In this document: piece by piece, positions 18,012 to 24,972 of the stretch
Numbering within the stretch: the first letter of the stretch is position 1
How the letters are laid out: each line of letters begins with the position of its first letter
Origin: Streptomyces sp. TLI_235
GTDB lineage: Bacteria; Actinomycetota; Actinomycetes; Streptomycetales; Streptomycetaceae
NCBI GenBank assembly: GCA_002300355.1
Contig: NSGV01000001.1
Location: 3,782,001-3,846,000, forward strand
Direction of reading: 5' to 3'
Length of the DNA: 64,000 bases
Made by a program: the position numbers and the translations under genes
Notes under the pieces: generated by a model
What the model saw: the letters and a program-made list of their open reading frames with translations, nothing else
Database searches by the model: none
Told to the model about the DNA's origin: nothing

Positions 18012-19499
18012 GTGTCCACTGCCAATGACTCCAGCGTCCATCATTCCAGTTCCACCGCGCCGACCGCCCTGCCCGGGCTGAGCGAGGCACAGGCCCTCGG
18101 TCTGCAGGAACTGCTCCGGGTCTCGCCGGTCGCCGACGAGATCGCCCGCCGCTTCGAGGCGGCCGGCTTCCGGTTGGCGCTGGTCGGCGGCTCCGTCCGG
18201 GACGCGCTGCTCGGCCGGCTGGGCAACGACCTGGACTTCACCACCGACGCCCGCCCGCACCAGGTGCTCAAGCTGGTCAAGGGCTGGGCCGACGCGGTCT
18301 GGGACGTCGGCATCGCCTTCGGCACCGTCGGCGCCCGCAAGGACACCGCCGACGGCTCCTTCCTGATCGAGATCACCACCTACCGCTCCGAGGCGTACGA
18401 CCGCACCTCGCGCAAGCCCGAGGTCACCTACGGCGACACCATCGAGCAGGACCTCGTCCGCCGGGACTTCACCGTCAACGCGATGGCCGTCGACCTGCCC
18501 GGCCGCGGCTTCGTCGACCCGCACCACGGCCTGGAGGACCTGGAGGCCCGGGTGCTGCGCACCCCCGCCACCCCGGAGGAGTCCTTCTCCGACGACCCGC
18601 TCCGGATGATGCGCGCCGCCCGGTTCGCCGCGCAGCTGGACTTCACCCCGGCCCCCGAGGTCGTCACGGCGATGACGGCGATGGCCGAGCGGATCACCAT
18701 CGTCTCCGCCGAGCGCGTCCAGGCCGAGCTCAACAAGCTGCTGCTCGCCGCCCACCCGGTGAAGGGCCTGCGGCTGCTGGTCGACACCGGCCTCGCCGAG
18801 TACGTGCTGCCGGAGCTGCCCGCGCTGCGCCTGGAGAGTGACGAGCACCACCGCCACAAGGACGTCTACGAGCACTCGCTCACCGTCCTGGAGCAGGCGA
18901 TCGCCCTGGAGAAGGACGGGCCGGACCTCGTCCTGCGGCTGGCCGCGCTGCTGCACGACATCGGCAAGCCGCGCACCCGCCGGTTCGAGTCCGACGGGCG
19001 GGTCTCCTTCCACCACCACGAGGTGGTCGGCGCCAAGATGACCCGCAAGCGGATGCGGGCCCTCAAGTACTCCAACGAGCTGGTGGACGAGGTCTCCCGG
19101 CTGGTCGAGCTGCACCTGCGTTTCCACGGCTACGGCGGCGGCGAGTGGACGGACTCCGCGGTGCGCCGCTACGTCACCGACGCCGGCCCGCTGCTGGAGC
19201 GCCTGCACAAGCTCACCCGCTCCGACTGCACCACCCGCAACCGCAAGAAGGCCGCCGCGCTCGCCCGCACCTACGACTCCCTGGAGGAGCGGATCACCCT
19301 GCTCAAGGAGCAGGAGGAGCTGGACGCGATCCGGCCCGCGCTCGACGGCAACCAGATCATGGAGCTGCTCGGCATCAAGCCCGGCCCGCAGGTCGGCAAG
19401 GCCTACAAGCACCTGCTGGAGCTCCGCCTCGAGTACGGGCCGATGCCGTACGAGGAGGCCGTCGCCGCGCTGCGCGCATGGTGGGCCGAGCAGGAGTGA
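18012..19499 (+). CDS. cca: CCA tRNA nucleotidyltransferase with HD domain
   Basis: A 495-residue protein from GTG 18012, divergent from the DUF6049-like gene. The nucleotidyltransferase head is at about residues 35-175 with the class II motif L-V-G-G-S-V-R-D-A-L-L-G and the metal-binding D-L-D-F-T (about 57-80). An R-R-D-F-T-V-N-A-M-A motif follows at about 151-160 and an RNA-binding/HD region at about 275-400 with L-L-H-D-I-G-K-P near 314. It adds or repairs the 3'-CCA of tRNAs. Class II bacterial enzymes in this group can be hard to tell from poly(A) polymerases, but the position next to murJ is the standard actinobacterial cca locus. Confidence 0.93.
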   Translation: MSTANDSSVHHSSSTAPTALPGLSEAQALGLQELLRVSPVADEIARRFEAAGFRLALVGGSVRDALLGRLGNDLDFTTDARPHQVLKLVKGWADAVWDVGIAFGTVGARKDTADGSFLIEITTYRSEAYDRTSRKPEVTYGDTIEQDLVRRDFTVNAMAVDLPGRGFVDPHHGLEDLEARVLRTPATPEESFSDDPLRMMRAARFAAQLDFTPAPEVVTAMTAMAERITIVSAERVQAELNKLLLAAHPVKGLRLLVDTGLAEYVLPELPALRLESDEHHRHKDVYEHSLTVLEQAIALEKDGPDLVLRLAALLHDIGKPRTRRFESDGRVSFHHHEVVGAKMTRKRMRALKYSNELVDEVSRLVELHLRFHGYGGGEWTDSAVRRYVTDAGPLLERLHKLTRSDCTTRNRKKAAALARTYDSLEERITLLKEQEELDAIRPALDGNQIMELLGIKPGPQVGKAYKHLLELRLEYGPMPYEEAVAALRAWWAEQE

Positions 19500-19621
19500 G
19501 CCCTCCGGCCCCGGCCGGAGATCGCGAATCCGAGCATTGCCGAGCGTAACCGGACGGTCGGCGGTGCGTTGCTCCGTCCGAGGGAGGGGATGCGCCCCTC
19601 CCCGGACGGAACGACACGGCC

Positions 19622-20338
19622 ATGGCTGTGGACGCGGTTCTGTTGGAGTCGCCGACCATGCGGGCGACCGTCGCCGACCGGGTCGAGGTGCTCGACCGGG
19701 TGCGGGCACTGCAGCTGCTGCCCGACGGCGTGCACCTCACGACCGAGGGAGTGGCGGCGTACTTCGGGGTGGGTCTCAAGGCGGTCTACTCCCTGGTGAC
19801 CGACCACCGGGCCGAACTCGCCCAGAACGGGTACACCGTGCTGACCGGCGAGCGACTGACCTCCTTCAAGACGGCCAGTGGGATCCGGTCGCGTGCCCGC
19901 TCGCTCGCCCTGTTCACCCGGCGCACCGTGCTCAACGTCGCCATGCTGCTGCGGGACAGCGAGACCGCCCGCCAGGTGCGCTGCCACCTGCTGGACGTCG
20001 AGCAGGAGGCGCGCCGCTCGGCTGTGGACGGCGCCGCGCAGCCTGTGGACAACGCTCCGCGGTGGCCGGAGGGCTCGCTCCAGGCGGCGGTCGCCGGCGT
20101 CGCCGAGCAGGTGGTGCGGGACGTCGTCGGCACCGCGGTGGTGCCGCTCCTCAACGCACTGGCGATCGAGGTCGGCCGGAACAGCAGCAAGATCGACGCG
20201 ATGGCCGACCGGGTCGACCGGCTGGAGCGGGTCGTCCTGGACGACGACGAGCGCACGGTCGCCCGGCGCCGCCGCCGGCTGCTGAGGGCGGTCGACGAGG
20301 GTGCGGACGAGGAGGAGCTGGCGGATCTGCTGATCTGA
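19622..20338 (+). CDS. Unknown protein with N-terminal winged-helix-like region
   Basis: A 238-residue protein I do not recognise by family name. The N-terminal ~95 residues (H-L-T-T-E-G-V-A-A-Y-F-G-V, then K-A-V-Y-S-L-V, G-Y-T-V-L and S-R-A-R-S-L-A-L-F-T-R-R-T-V-L-N-V-A) resemble DNA-binding or phage-antirepressor-type domains. The middle is Ala-rich and the C-terminal ~60 residues are Arg/Glu-rich and probably coiled coil (D-R-V-D-R-L-E-R-V-V). Three TGTGGAC sequences lie in the gene, one of them a perfect DnaA box. There is no strong ribosome binding site; TSS-proximal translation is possible. It converges on the next gene across a perfect hairpin. Confidence 0.7.
   Translation: MAVDAVLLESPTMRATVADRVEVLDRVRALQLLPDGVHLTTEGVAAYFGVGLKAVYSLVTDHRAELAQNGYTVLTGERLTSFKTASGIRSRARSLALFTRRTVLNVAMLLRDSETARQVRCHLLDVEQEARRSAVDGAAQPVDNAPRWPEGSLQAAVAGVAEQVVRDVVGTAVVPLLNALAIEVGRNSSKIDAMADRVDRLERVVLDDDERTVARRRRRLLRAVDEGADEEELADLLI
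20044..20052 (-). promoter_or_regulatory. DnaA box inside the unknown gene 19622-20338
   Basis: TGTGGACAA is the reverse complement of the actinobacterial consensus TTGTCCACA. A one-mismatch sister (TGTGGACGG, 20023-20031) lies 21 bases away and another partial match is at 19627-19635. Whether DnaA binds is unknown. Confidence 0.45.
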
Positions 20339-20350
20339 CGATTGCTCGAA

Positions 20351-20387
20351 CGGTGCCCGGGACGGTTCCGATCCGTCCCGGGCACCG
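20351..20387. terminator. 15-bp bidirectional hairpin terminator
   Basis: Bases 20351-20365 pair perfectly with 20373-20387 around a 7-base loop, between two convergent genes (ends 20338 and 20402). Confidence 0.85.
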
Positions 20388-20401
20388 CCGACCTCGCGAG
20401 G

Positions 20402-21121
20402 TCAGGACTTCTTCGGGACCGCGGTGGAGCCCGGGGTCTTGACCGTCCCGGAGGTCAGCGGGCCGAGACAGAGCACGTAGTGCTTCTTCCGCCAGCGGCG
20501 GCCGGTGCTGCCGCTGAAGGTGGCCGTCGTCCCGGGGGTGCCGTCGCAGGCGGCCACGCTGCCGCCGCTGATGTTCTTGAGCACCTTGTAGGCGGCCTTC
20601 GGGTCGCTGCAGGACACCTTGGAGACGCTCTTGTAGCCCGTCTTCTCCACGCAGTCGCCCGCCTTCGCGGCGGAGGGCGAGGAGTCGGCGACGAAGAAGC
20701 CGATGATGATCACGACCGCGCCGGCCGCCGCCACGCCGCCGCGTAGCCAGAACTTCAGCGGCCGCCGGGGCTTGGGCGGTGCGGGCACCACGGCGCCGGG
20801 CGGCGGCGGGTACGCGGGCGCCTGGTGGCCGGGGCCGCCGCCGTACGGGGGCTGCGGTCCGACCGGCGGGGCGGGCGGCTGCTGGCCGGGGCCCGGATAG
20901 CCGTACGCCGGGGGCGGCTGCTGCCCGTACGGGGGCGGCTGTTGTCCGTAGGCCGGTGGCTGCTGCCCGTACGCGGGCGGCTGGCCGTAGGCCGGTGGTT
21001 GGCCGTACGCCGGTGGCTGCTGGCCGTACGCCGGAGGCGGCTGCGGCGCCCCGTAGGGCGGTTGCCCCTGGGGTGCCGTGCCGTACTGCGGCTGGCCGTA
21101 CGGATTCTGCGGTGTGCTCAT
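20402..21121 (-). CDS. Repeat-rich single-pass membrane protein (Tyr-Gly-Gln-Pro-Pro repeats)
   Basis: A 239-residue protein from ATG 21121. The first ~125 residues consist of degenerate repeats of the type Q-P-P-A-Y-G-Q, ending in a Pro-rich basic segment. A transmembrane helix lies at about residues 128-150. The extracytoplasmic domain of ~90 residues contains four Cys likely to form disulfides (A-G-D-C-V, V-S-C-S, A-A-C-D, V-L-C-L), a layout seen in actinobacterial LppU/DUF4190-like proteins. The function is unknown; the cytoplasmic Pro/Tyr repeat could mediate clustering. It is 48 bases downstream of the MFS gene on the same strand and may share its transcript. Confidence 0.75.
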   Translation of the reverse strand: MSTPQNPYGQPQYGTAPQGQPPYGAPQPPPAYGQQPPAYGQPPAYGQPPAYGQQPPAYGQQPPPYGQQPPPAYGYPGPGQQPPAPPVGPQPPYGGGPGHQAPAYPPPPGAVVPAPPKPRRPLKFWLRGGVAAAGAVVIIIGFFVADSSPSAAKAGDCVEKTGYKSVSKVSCSDPKAAYKVLKNISGGSVAACDGTPGTTATFSGSTGRRWRKKHYVLCLGPLTSGTVKTPGSTAVPKKS

Positions 21122-21168
21122 CGATCCCCCCGTGGGCTGCTGAGGTCGCGCCGGTACGCGGACGTACC

Positions 21169-22521
21169 TTAGCGACTCCCGGCCGGCCGACGGGACGTCA
21201 GTCCCCGCCCGGGGCGGTCGGAACGGGCCGCCCGGGCGTAGAACAGAGCCCCCAGCGCGTAGGTGAGGGCGACCCCGCAGACCACCCCGACGGACCGCCC
21301 GTTCAGCGGCAGGACCAGCGCGGTGACCCCGGCGGCGGCGACGAAGGAGACGTTGAACAGGACGTCGTAGACGGCGAAGACGCGGCCCCGGTACTCGTCC
21401 TCGACGGATTCCTGGACGAGCGTGTCGGCGCAGATCTTGGTGCCCTGGGTGACCACGCCGAGCAGCAGGGCGGCGAACAGGCTCGGCCACTCGCGGAAGG
21501 TCAGGCCGAGCGCGGGGACGAAGACCGCCGCGGCGGCCAGGCAGGTGACCATCCAGCCGGTGAGGCCGAGTCGGCGGGTGAACCAGGGGCTGATCAGTGC
21601 GGCGAGAAAGAAGCCGACCGCGGAGAAGCCGACCGCGCGGCCGAGGCTGGTCAGGCCGCCGGCGGCGTCGTCGGGGGAGTTGAAGGTGTAGCGGGAGAGC
21701 ATCAGCACCACGACGATCAGCACGCCGTAGCAGAACCGGGCGAGGGTGACCGCGGCCAGCGCGTGGGTCGCCGGGCGGCAGTCGTGGACCAGGTGGCGCA
21801 GTGCCGTGCCGAGGTCGCGGGCGGCGGTGGTGAGCGCCCGGCTCAGCGGCGGCCGGTCCGGGTGGTGCTCGGGGCCGAGCAGGTCGCGGTCGATCAGCAG
21901 GGCGGCGAGTGCGGCGGAGAGGTAGAGCAGCGCCGCGATGCCGACCAGGGCGGCGTCGGCCCGCGGGCTCGGCGGGAGCACCTGGTGGACGAGGAAGCCG
22001 AGGCCGCCGCCGAGGGTGGCGGCGACCGTGCCCATGGTGGGGGAGACCGCGTTGGCGGTGACCAGCTGTCGGGGGTCGACCACCCGCGGCAGGGCGGCCG
22101 AGAGGCCGGCCAGGATGAACCGGTTGAGAGCGGTGACCAGCAGCGCGGCGGCGAAGAACAGCCACTCCGGTGCCTGCCCGAGCAGCAGGGCCGCGGTGGC
22201 GAGGCCCAGTCCGAACCGGGCGAGGTTGCCGTAGTGGAGGACCTGGCGGCGGCGCCAGCGGTCGAGCAGTACGCCGGCGAACGGGCCGACGACCGAGAAG
22301 GGCAGCAGCATGACGGCGAGCACCGCGGCGATGTCGCCGGGGGAGGACTGCCGCTCGGGGGAGAAGATCACATAGGCGGCGAGTGCGACCTGGAAGGTGC
22401 CGTCGGAGAGCTGGCTGAGCATGCGGACCACCAGCAGTCGGCGGAAGTCGCGTCCGCGCAGCAGCCCGCCGAGCGTGGCGCGGTGGGGCGCCTGCCTGCC
22501 GTCGTTCCTGGTGATCGCCAC
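21169..22521 (-). CDS. MFS transporter, 12 transmembrane segments
   Basis: A 450-residue protein from GTG 22521; an upstream ATG at 22566 would put parS site 6 in the coding frame but has no ribosome binding site. The usual MFS loop 2-3 motif appears as G-V-L-L-D-R-W-R-R-R-Q. About 12 hydrophobic segments are visible with a central cytoplasmic loop near residues 215-245. C-terminal E-D-E-Y-R-G-R-V-F-A-V-Y-D is typical of the enterobactin/macrolide-exporter-like MFS group. The substrate cannot be told from sequence. The gene is conserved here in streptomycetes, upstream of the inositol synthase terminator. Confidence 0.85.
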   Translation of the reverse strand: MAITRNDGRQAPHRATLGGLLRGRDFRRLLVVRMLSQLSDGTFQVALAAYVIFSPERQSSPGDIAAVLAVMLLPFSVVGPFAGVLLDRWRRRQVLHYGNLARFGLGLATAALLLGQAPEWLFFAAALLVTALNRFILAGLSAALPRVVDPRQLVTANAVSPTMGTVAATLGGGLGFLVHQVLPPSPRADAALVGIAALLYLSAALAALLIDRDLLGPEHHPDRPPLSRALTTAARDLGTALRHLVHDCRPATHALAAVTLARFCYGVLIVVVLMLSRYTFNSPDDAAGGLTSLGRAVGFSAVGFFLAALISPWFTRRLGLTGWMVTCLAAAAVFVPALGLTFREWPSLFAALLLGVVTQGTKICADTLVQESVEDEYRGRVFAVYDVLFNVSFVAAAGVTALVLPLNGRSVGVVCGVALTYALGALFYARAARSDRPGRGLTSRRPAGSR

Positions 22522-22550
22522 CCGGACAGGTTGCCATGCCGGGCGGTGCG

Positions 22551-22564
22551 GTTTCACGTGAAAC
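22551..22564. promoter_or_regulatory. parS site 6 (upstream of the MFS gene)
   Basis: Perfect GTTTCACGTGAAAC, 30 bases upstream of the preferred MFS start codon and between it and the inositol-phosphate synthase terminator. Confidence 0.95.
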
Positions 22565-22584
22565 ATCGCTCGGCTCCGGGAACG

Positions 22585-22619
22585 CCGAAGGGTCCCGGTC
22601 GTGGACCGGGACCCTTCGG
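22585..22619 (-). terminator. 16-bp hairpin terminator of inositol-phosphate synthase
   Basis: Bases 22585-22600 pair perfectly with 22604-22619 around a 3-base loop, 53 bases past the synthase stop on the minus strand. Confidence 0.85.
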
Positions 22620-22671
22620 AGGTGGCCTGCTCAGTGCTTCAGCGCCCGTCGCCGGGCACGTCGCCCTGGGG

Positions 22672-23754
22672 TCAGCGCTCGACCTCGCCGCGGATGAACT
22701 TCTCGACGTTCTCCTTGGCCTCGTCGTCGAAGTACTGCACCGGCGGGGACTTCATGAAGTAGGAGGACGCGGAGAGGATCGGGCCGCCGATGCCGCGGTC
22801 CTTGGCGATCTTCGCGGCGCGCACGGCGTCGATGATGACACCGGCCGAGTTCGGGGAGTCCCAGACCTCGAGCTTGTACTCCAGGTTCAGCGGAACGTCG
22901 CCGAAGGCGCGGCCCTCGAGGCGGACGTACGCCCACTTGCGGTCGTCGAGCCACGCGACGTAGTCGGACGGGCCGATGTGGACGTTCTTGGAACCGAGCT
23001 CGCGGTCGCGGATCTGCGAGGTGACGGCCTGGGTCTTGGAGATCTTCTTGGACTCCAGGCGCTCGCGCTCGAGCATGTTCTTGAAGTCCATGTTGCCGCC
23101 GACGTTCAGCTGCATGGTGCGCTCGAGGATGACACCGCGGTCCTCGAACAGCTTGGCCATCACACGGTGGGTGATGGTGGCGCCGACCTGGGACTTGATG
23201 TCGTCACCGACGATCGGCACGCCGGCCTCGGTGAACTTGTCCGCCCACTCCTTGGTGCCGGCGATGAACACCGGGAGGGCGTTCACGAAGGCGACCTTGG
23301 CGTCGATGGCGCACTGGGCGTAGAACTTGGCCGCAGCCTCGGAACCGACGGGCAGGTAGCAGACGAGGACGTCGACCTGCTTGTCCTTGAGGACCCGGAC
23401 CACGTCGACCGGCGCCTCGTCCGACTCCTCGATGGTCTCGCGGTAGTACTTGCCCAGGCCGTCCAGGGTGTGGCCGCGCTGCACGGTGACACCGGTCGGC
23501 GGCACGTCGCAGATCTTGATGGTGTTGTTCTCGCTGCTGCCGATGGCGTCGGCCAGGTCGAAGCCGACCTTCTTGGCGTCGACGTCGAACGCGGCGACGA
23601 ACTCCACGTCACGGACGTGGTACTCGCCGAACTGCACGTGCATCAGCCCGGGGACCTTGCCGGCCGGGTCGGCGTCCTTGTAGTACTCGACACCCTGCAC
23701 CAGCGACGCGGCGCAGTTGCCCACGCCCACGATGGCTACGCGAACCGAACCCAT
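22672..23754 (-). CDS. ino1: Inositol-3-phosphate synthase
   Basis: A 360-residue protein from ATG 23754 with AGGGAGC upstream. The Rossmann motif [13 protein letters not shown] at residues 4-16 binds NAD+. Other family signatures are C-Y-L-P-V-G-S near residue 135, [11 protein letters not shown] at about 180-190 and [11 protein letters not shown] at about 215-225. It converts glucose-6-phosphate to myo-inositol-3-phosphate, the precursor of phosphatidylinositol and of mycothiol. It is the actinobacterial short type. It is immediately downstream of a PadR-family gene, the same pairing as in Mycobacterium, which suggests PadR-linked control. Confidence 0.96.
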   Translation of the reverse strand: MGSVRVAIVGVGNCAASLVQGVEYYKDADPAGKVPGLMHVQFGEYHVRDVEFVAAFDVDAKKVGFDLADAIGSSENNTIKICDVPPTGVTVQRGHTLDGLGKYYRETIEESDEAPVDVVRVLKDKQVDVLVCYLPVGSEAAAKFYAQCAIDAKVAFVNALPVFIAGTKEWADKFTEAGVPIVGDDIKSQVGATITHRVMAKLFEDRGVILERTMQLNVGGNMDFKNMLERERLESKKISKTQAVTSQIRDRELGSKNVHIGPSDYVAWLDDRKWAYVRLEGRAFGDVPLNLEYKLEVWDSPNSAGVIIDAVRAAKIAKDRGIGGPILSASSYFMKSPPVQYFDDEAKENVEKFIRGEVER

Positions 23755-23890
23755 TCCGGTTGCTCCCTGTGTTCTCATGAGGCCCGCCGTGAAGGCGGTT
23801 CTCGAATCCCTACTGGTATGACTGTCTGACGGGCGCGCGGCGCCCACTCCTCCCACGGTTCCGGTGCCGCGAAGCACCTGGCCGCGGGTC

Positions 23891-24577
23891 TCAGCGCTCC
23901 TGTGCGGAGCGCCCCGGGCGGTCGTGCGGTGGCCTCGGCGGGTCCGAGGACCCGGCCTCCTGGCCACGGCCGTCCGAAGTCTGTGTCGCACCGGCCGACG
24001 CGCCGTTGCGTCCGGTGGTGCGGTTGGCCCGCTCGGTCTCGATGAGCTCGTTGAGCCAGCGGACCTCGCGCTCCACCGATTCGAGGCCGTGTCGCTGGAG
24101 TTCGAGCGTGTAGTCGTCGAACCGCTCGCGGGTGCGGGCGATCGAGCTGCGCATCCGCTCCAGCCGCTCCTCCAGCCGGCTGCGGCGGCCCTCCAGGACG
24201 CGCATCCGCACGGCCTTGTCGGTCCGGGCGAAGAACGCGAAGTGGACGCCGAAGTGCTCGTCCTCCCAGGCGTCCGGGCCCGATTCGGCGAGCAGTTCCT
24301 CGAAGCGCTGCTTGCCCTCGGCGGAGAGCCGGTAGACGATCTTCGACCGCTTGCCGTTGAGCGCTGTGGCGGGAACGTACTCGACGTCCGGGTTGTCCTC
24401 GACCAGGAAGCCCTGGGCGACCAGGTTCTTCAGGCAGGGGTAGAGCGTGCCGTACGAGAAGGCACGAAACGAACCGAGCAGGACGTTGAGACGCTTGCGC
24501 AGCTCGTAGCCGTGCATCGGAGCGTCGTGCAGCAGGCCGAGAACGGCGAATTCCAGCACTCCGGAACGCCTGCTCAT
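23891..24577 (-). CDS. PadR-family transcriptional regulator
   Basis: A 228-residue protein from ATG 24577 with GGAGGCGGCAGGGG upstream. The N-terminal ~95 residues are the PadR winged helix ([30 protein letters not shown]). A C-terminal coiled-coil of the Vir family follows (about 120-200, Arg/Glu-rich), with a disordered tail. PadR proteins are usually repressors that bind A/T-rich palindromes; one such palindrome lies 72 bases upstream. It is upstream of ino1 on the same strand and divergent from the class A PBP gene, so it may regulate itself, ino1 and the PBP. Confidence 0.9.
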   Translation of the reverse strand: MSRRSGVLEFAVLGLLHDAPMHGYELRKRLNVLLGSFRAFSYGTLYPCLKNLVAQGFLVEDNPDVEYVPATALNGKRSKIVYRLSAEGKQRFEELLAESGPDAWEDEHFGVHFAFFARTDKAVRMRVLEGRRSRLEERLERMRSSIARTRERFDDYTLELQRHGLESVEREVRWLNELIETERANRTTGRNGASAGATQTSDGRGQEAGSSDPPRPPHDRPGRSAQER

Positions 24578-24638
24578 CCCCTGCCGCCTCCTCTCCCCGT
24601 GGCTGTTGGGCCGGTGCACGGGGCGGTTATGCCGTCCC

Positions 24639-24662
24639 GATGTATCGGCTCGATATATCGAG
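24639..24662. promoter_or_regulatory. Candidate PadR operator (two A/T-rich half palindromes)
   Basis: A perfect 14-base palindrome, CTCGATATATCGAG at 24649-24662, is preceded by the near-identical CGATGTATCG at 24639-24648, so the two 10-mers are 12 bases apart. ATGTAT/ATATAT-type palindromes are typical PadR operators, and this one stands out in a >70% GC background, directly upstream of padR. Confidence 0.6.
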
Positions 24663-24703
24663 AACAGTAAACCGGGGTCACGATGTGAGCAAGGGGGGCA
24701 CGC

Positions 24704-24717
24704 GTGAACGTGATCAC
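24704..24717. promoter_or_regulatory. CRP-like palindrome upstream of the class A PBP
   Basis: GTGA-N6-TCAC with perfect symmetry of the half-sites, matching the actinobacterial Crp/GlxR consensus. It is 256 bases upstream of the PBP start and 127 bases upstream of padR. Binding is inferred. Confidence 0.4.
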
Positions 24718-24972
24718 AAGGTGGCCGCGGTGTGGACCGGTGGCGTGCGCGGGCTCCACGTCAAGTCCGACGCGGCCCGGTAGGCAACGGCACTGTAATG
24801 ATCTGCCGGCGTTATGTGGCGTTTGTCCTTTAATGCCCGAATGTTGACGTTTGAAGGATGCGTACGCTGTCGCGTGTGCACGAGGACCACCTCCGGGGAT
24901 CAGGCGGTTGCGGGCATCGGAAGTGAACCCTGCCTTCGGGCCCGGAATGCCCGACCGAGGAGCTGCTGAGAG

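Larger units (their letters stand above)
24578..24972. promoter_or_regulatory. padR-PBP divergent intergenic region
   Basis: This 395-base spacer holds the promoters of padR and the class A PBP gene. It contains the PadR-type palindromes (24639-24662) and a CRP-like palindrome (24704-24717), listed separately. An A/T-richer stretch at 24795-24870 (with TTGACG at 24844) is the likeliest PBP promoter area, but I cannot pair -35 and -10 elements with confidence. No ORF is convincing. Confidence 0.5.

Noticed and set aside
20402..22537. Single long frame merging the repeat-rich protein with an upstream 470-codon region
   Set aside because: The upstream part is a frame shadow of the MFS gene. The real repeat protein starts at ATG 21121.
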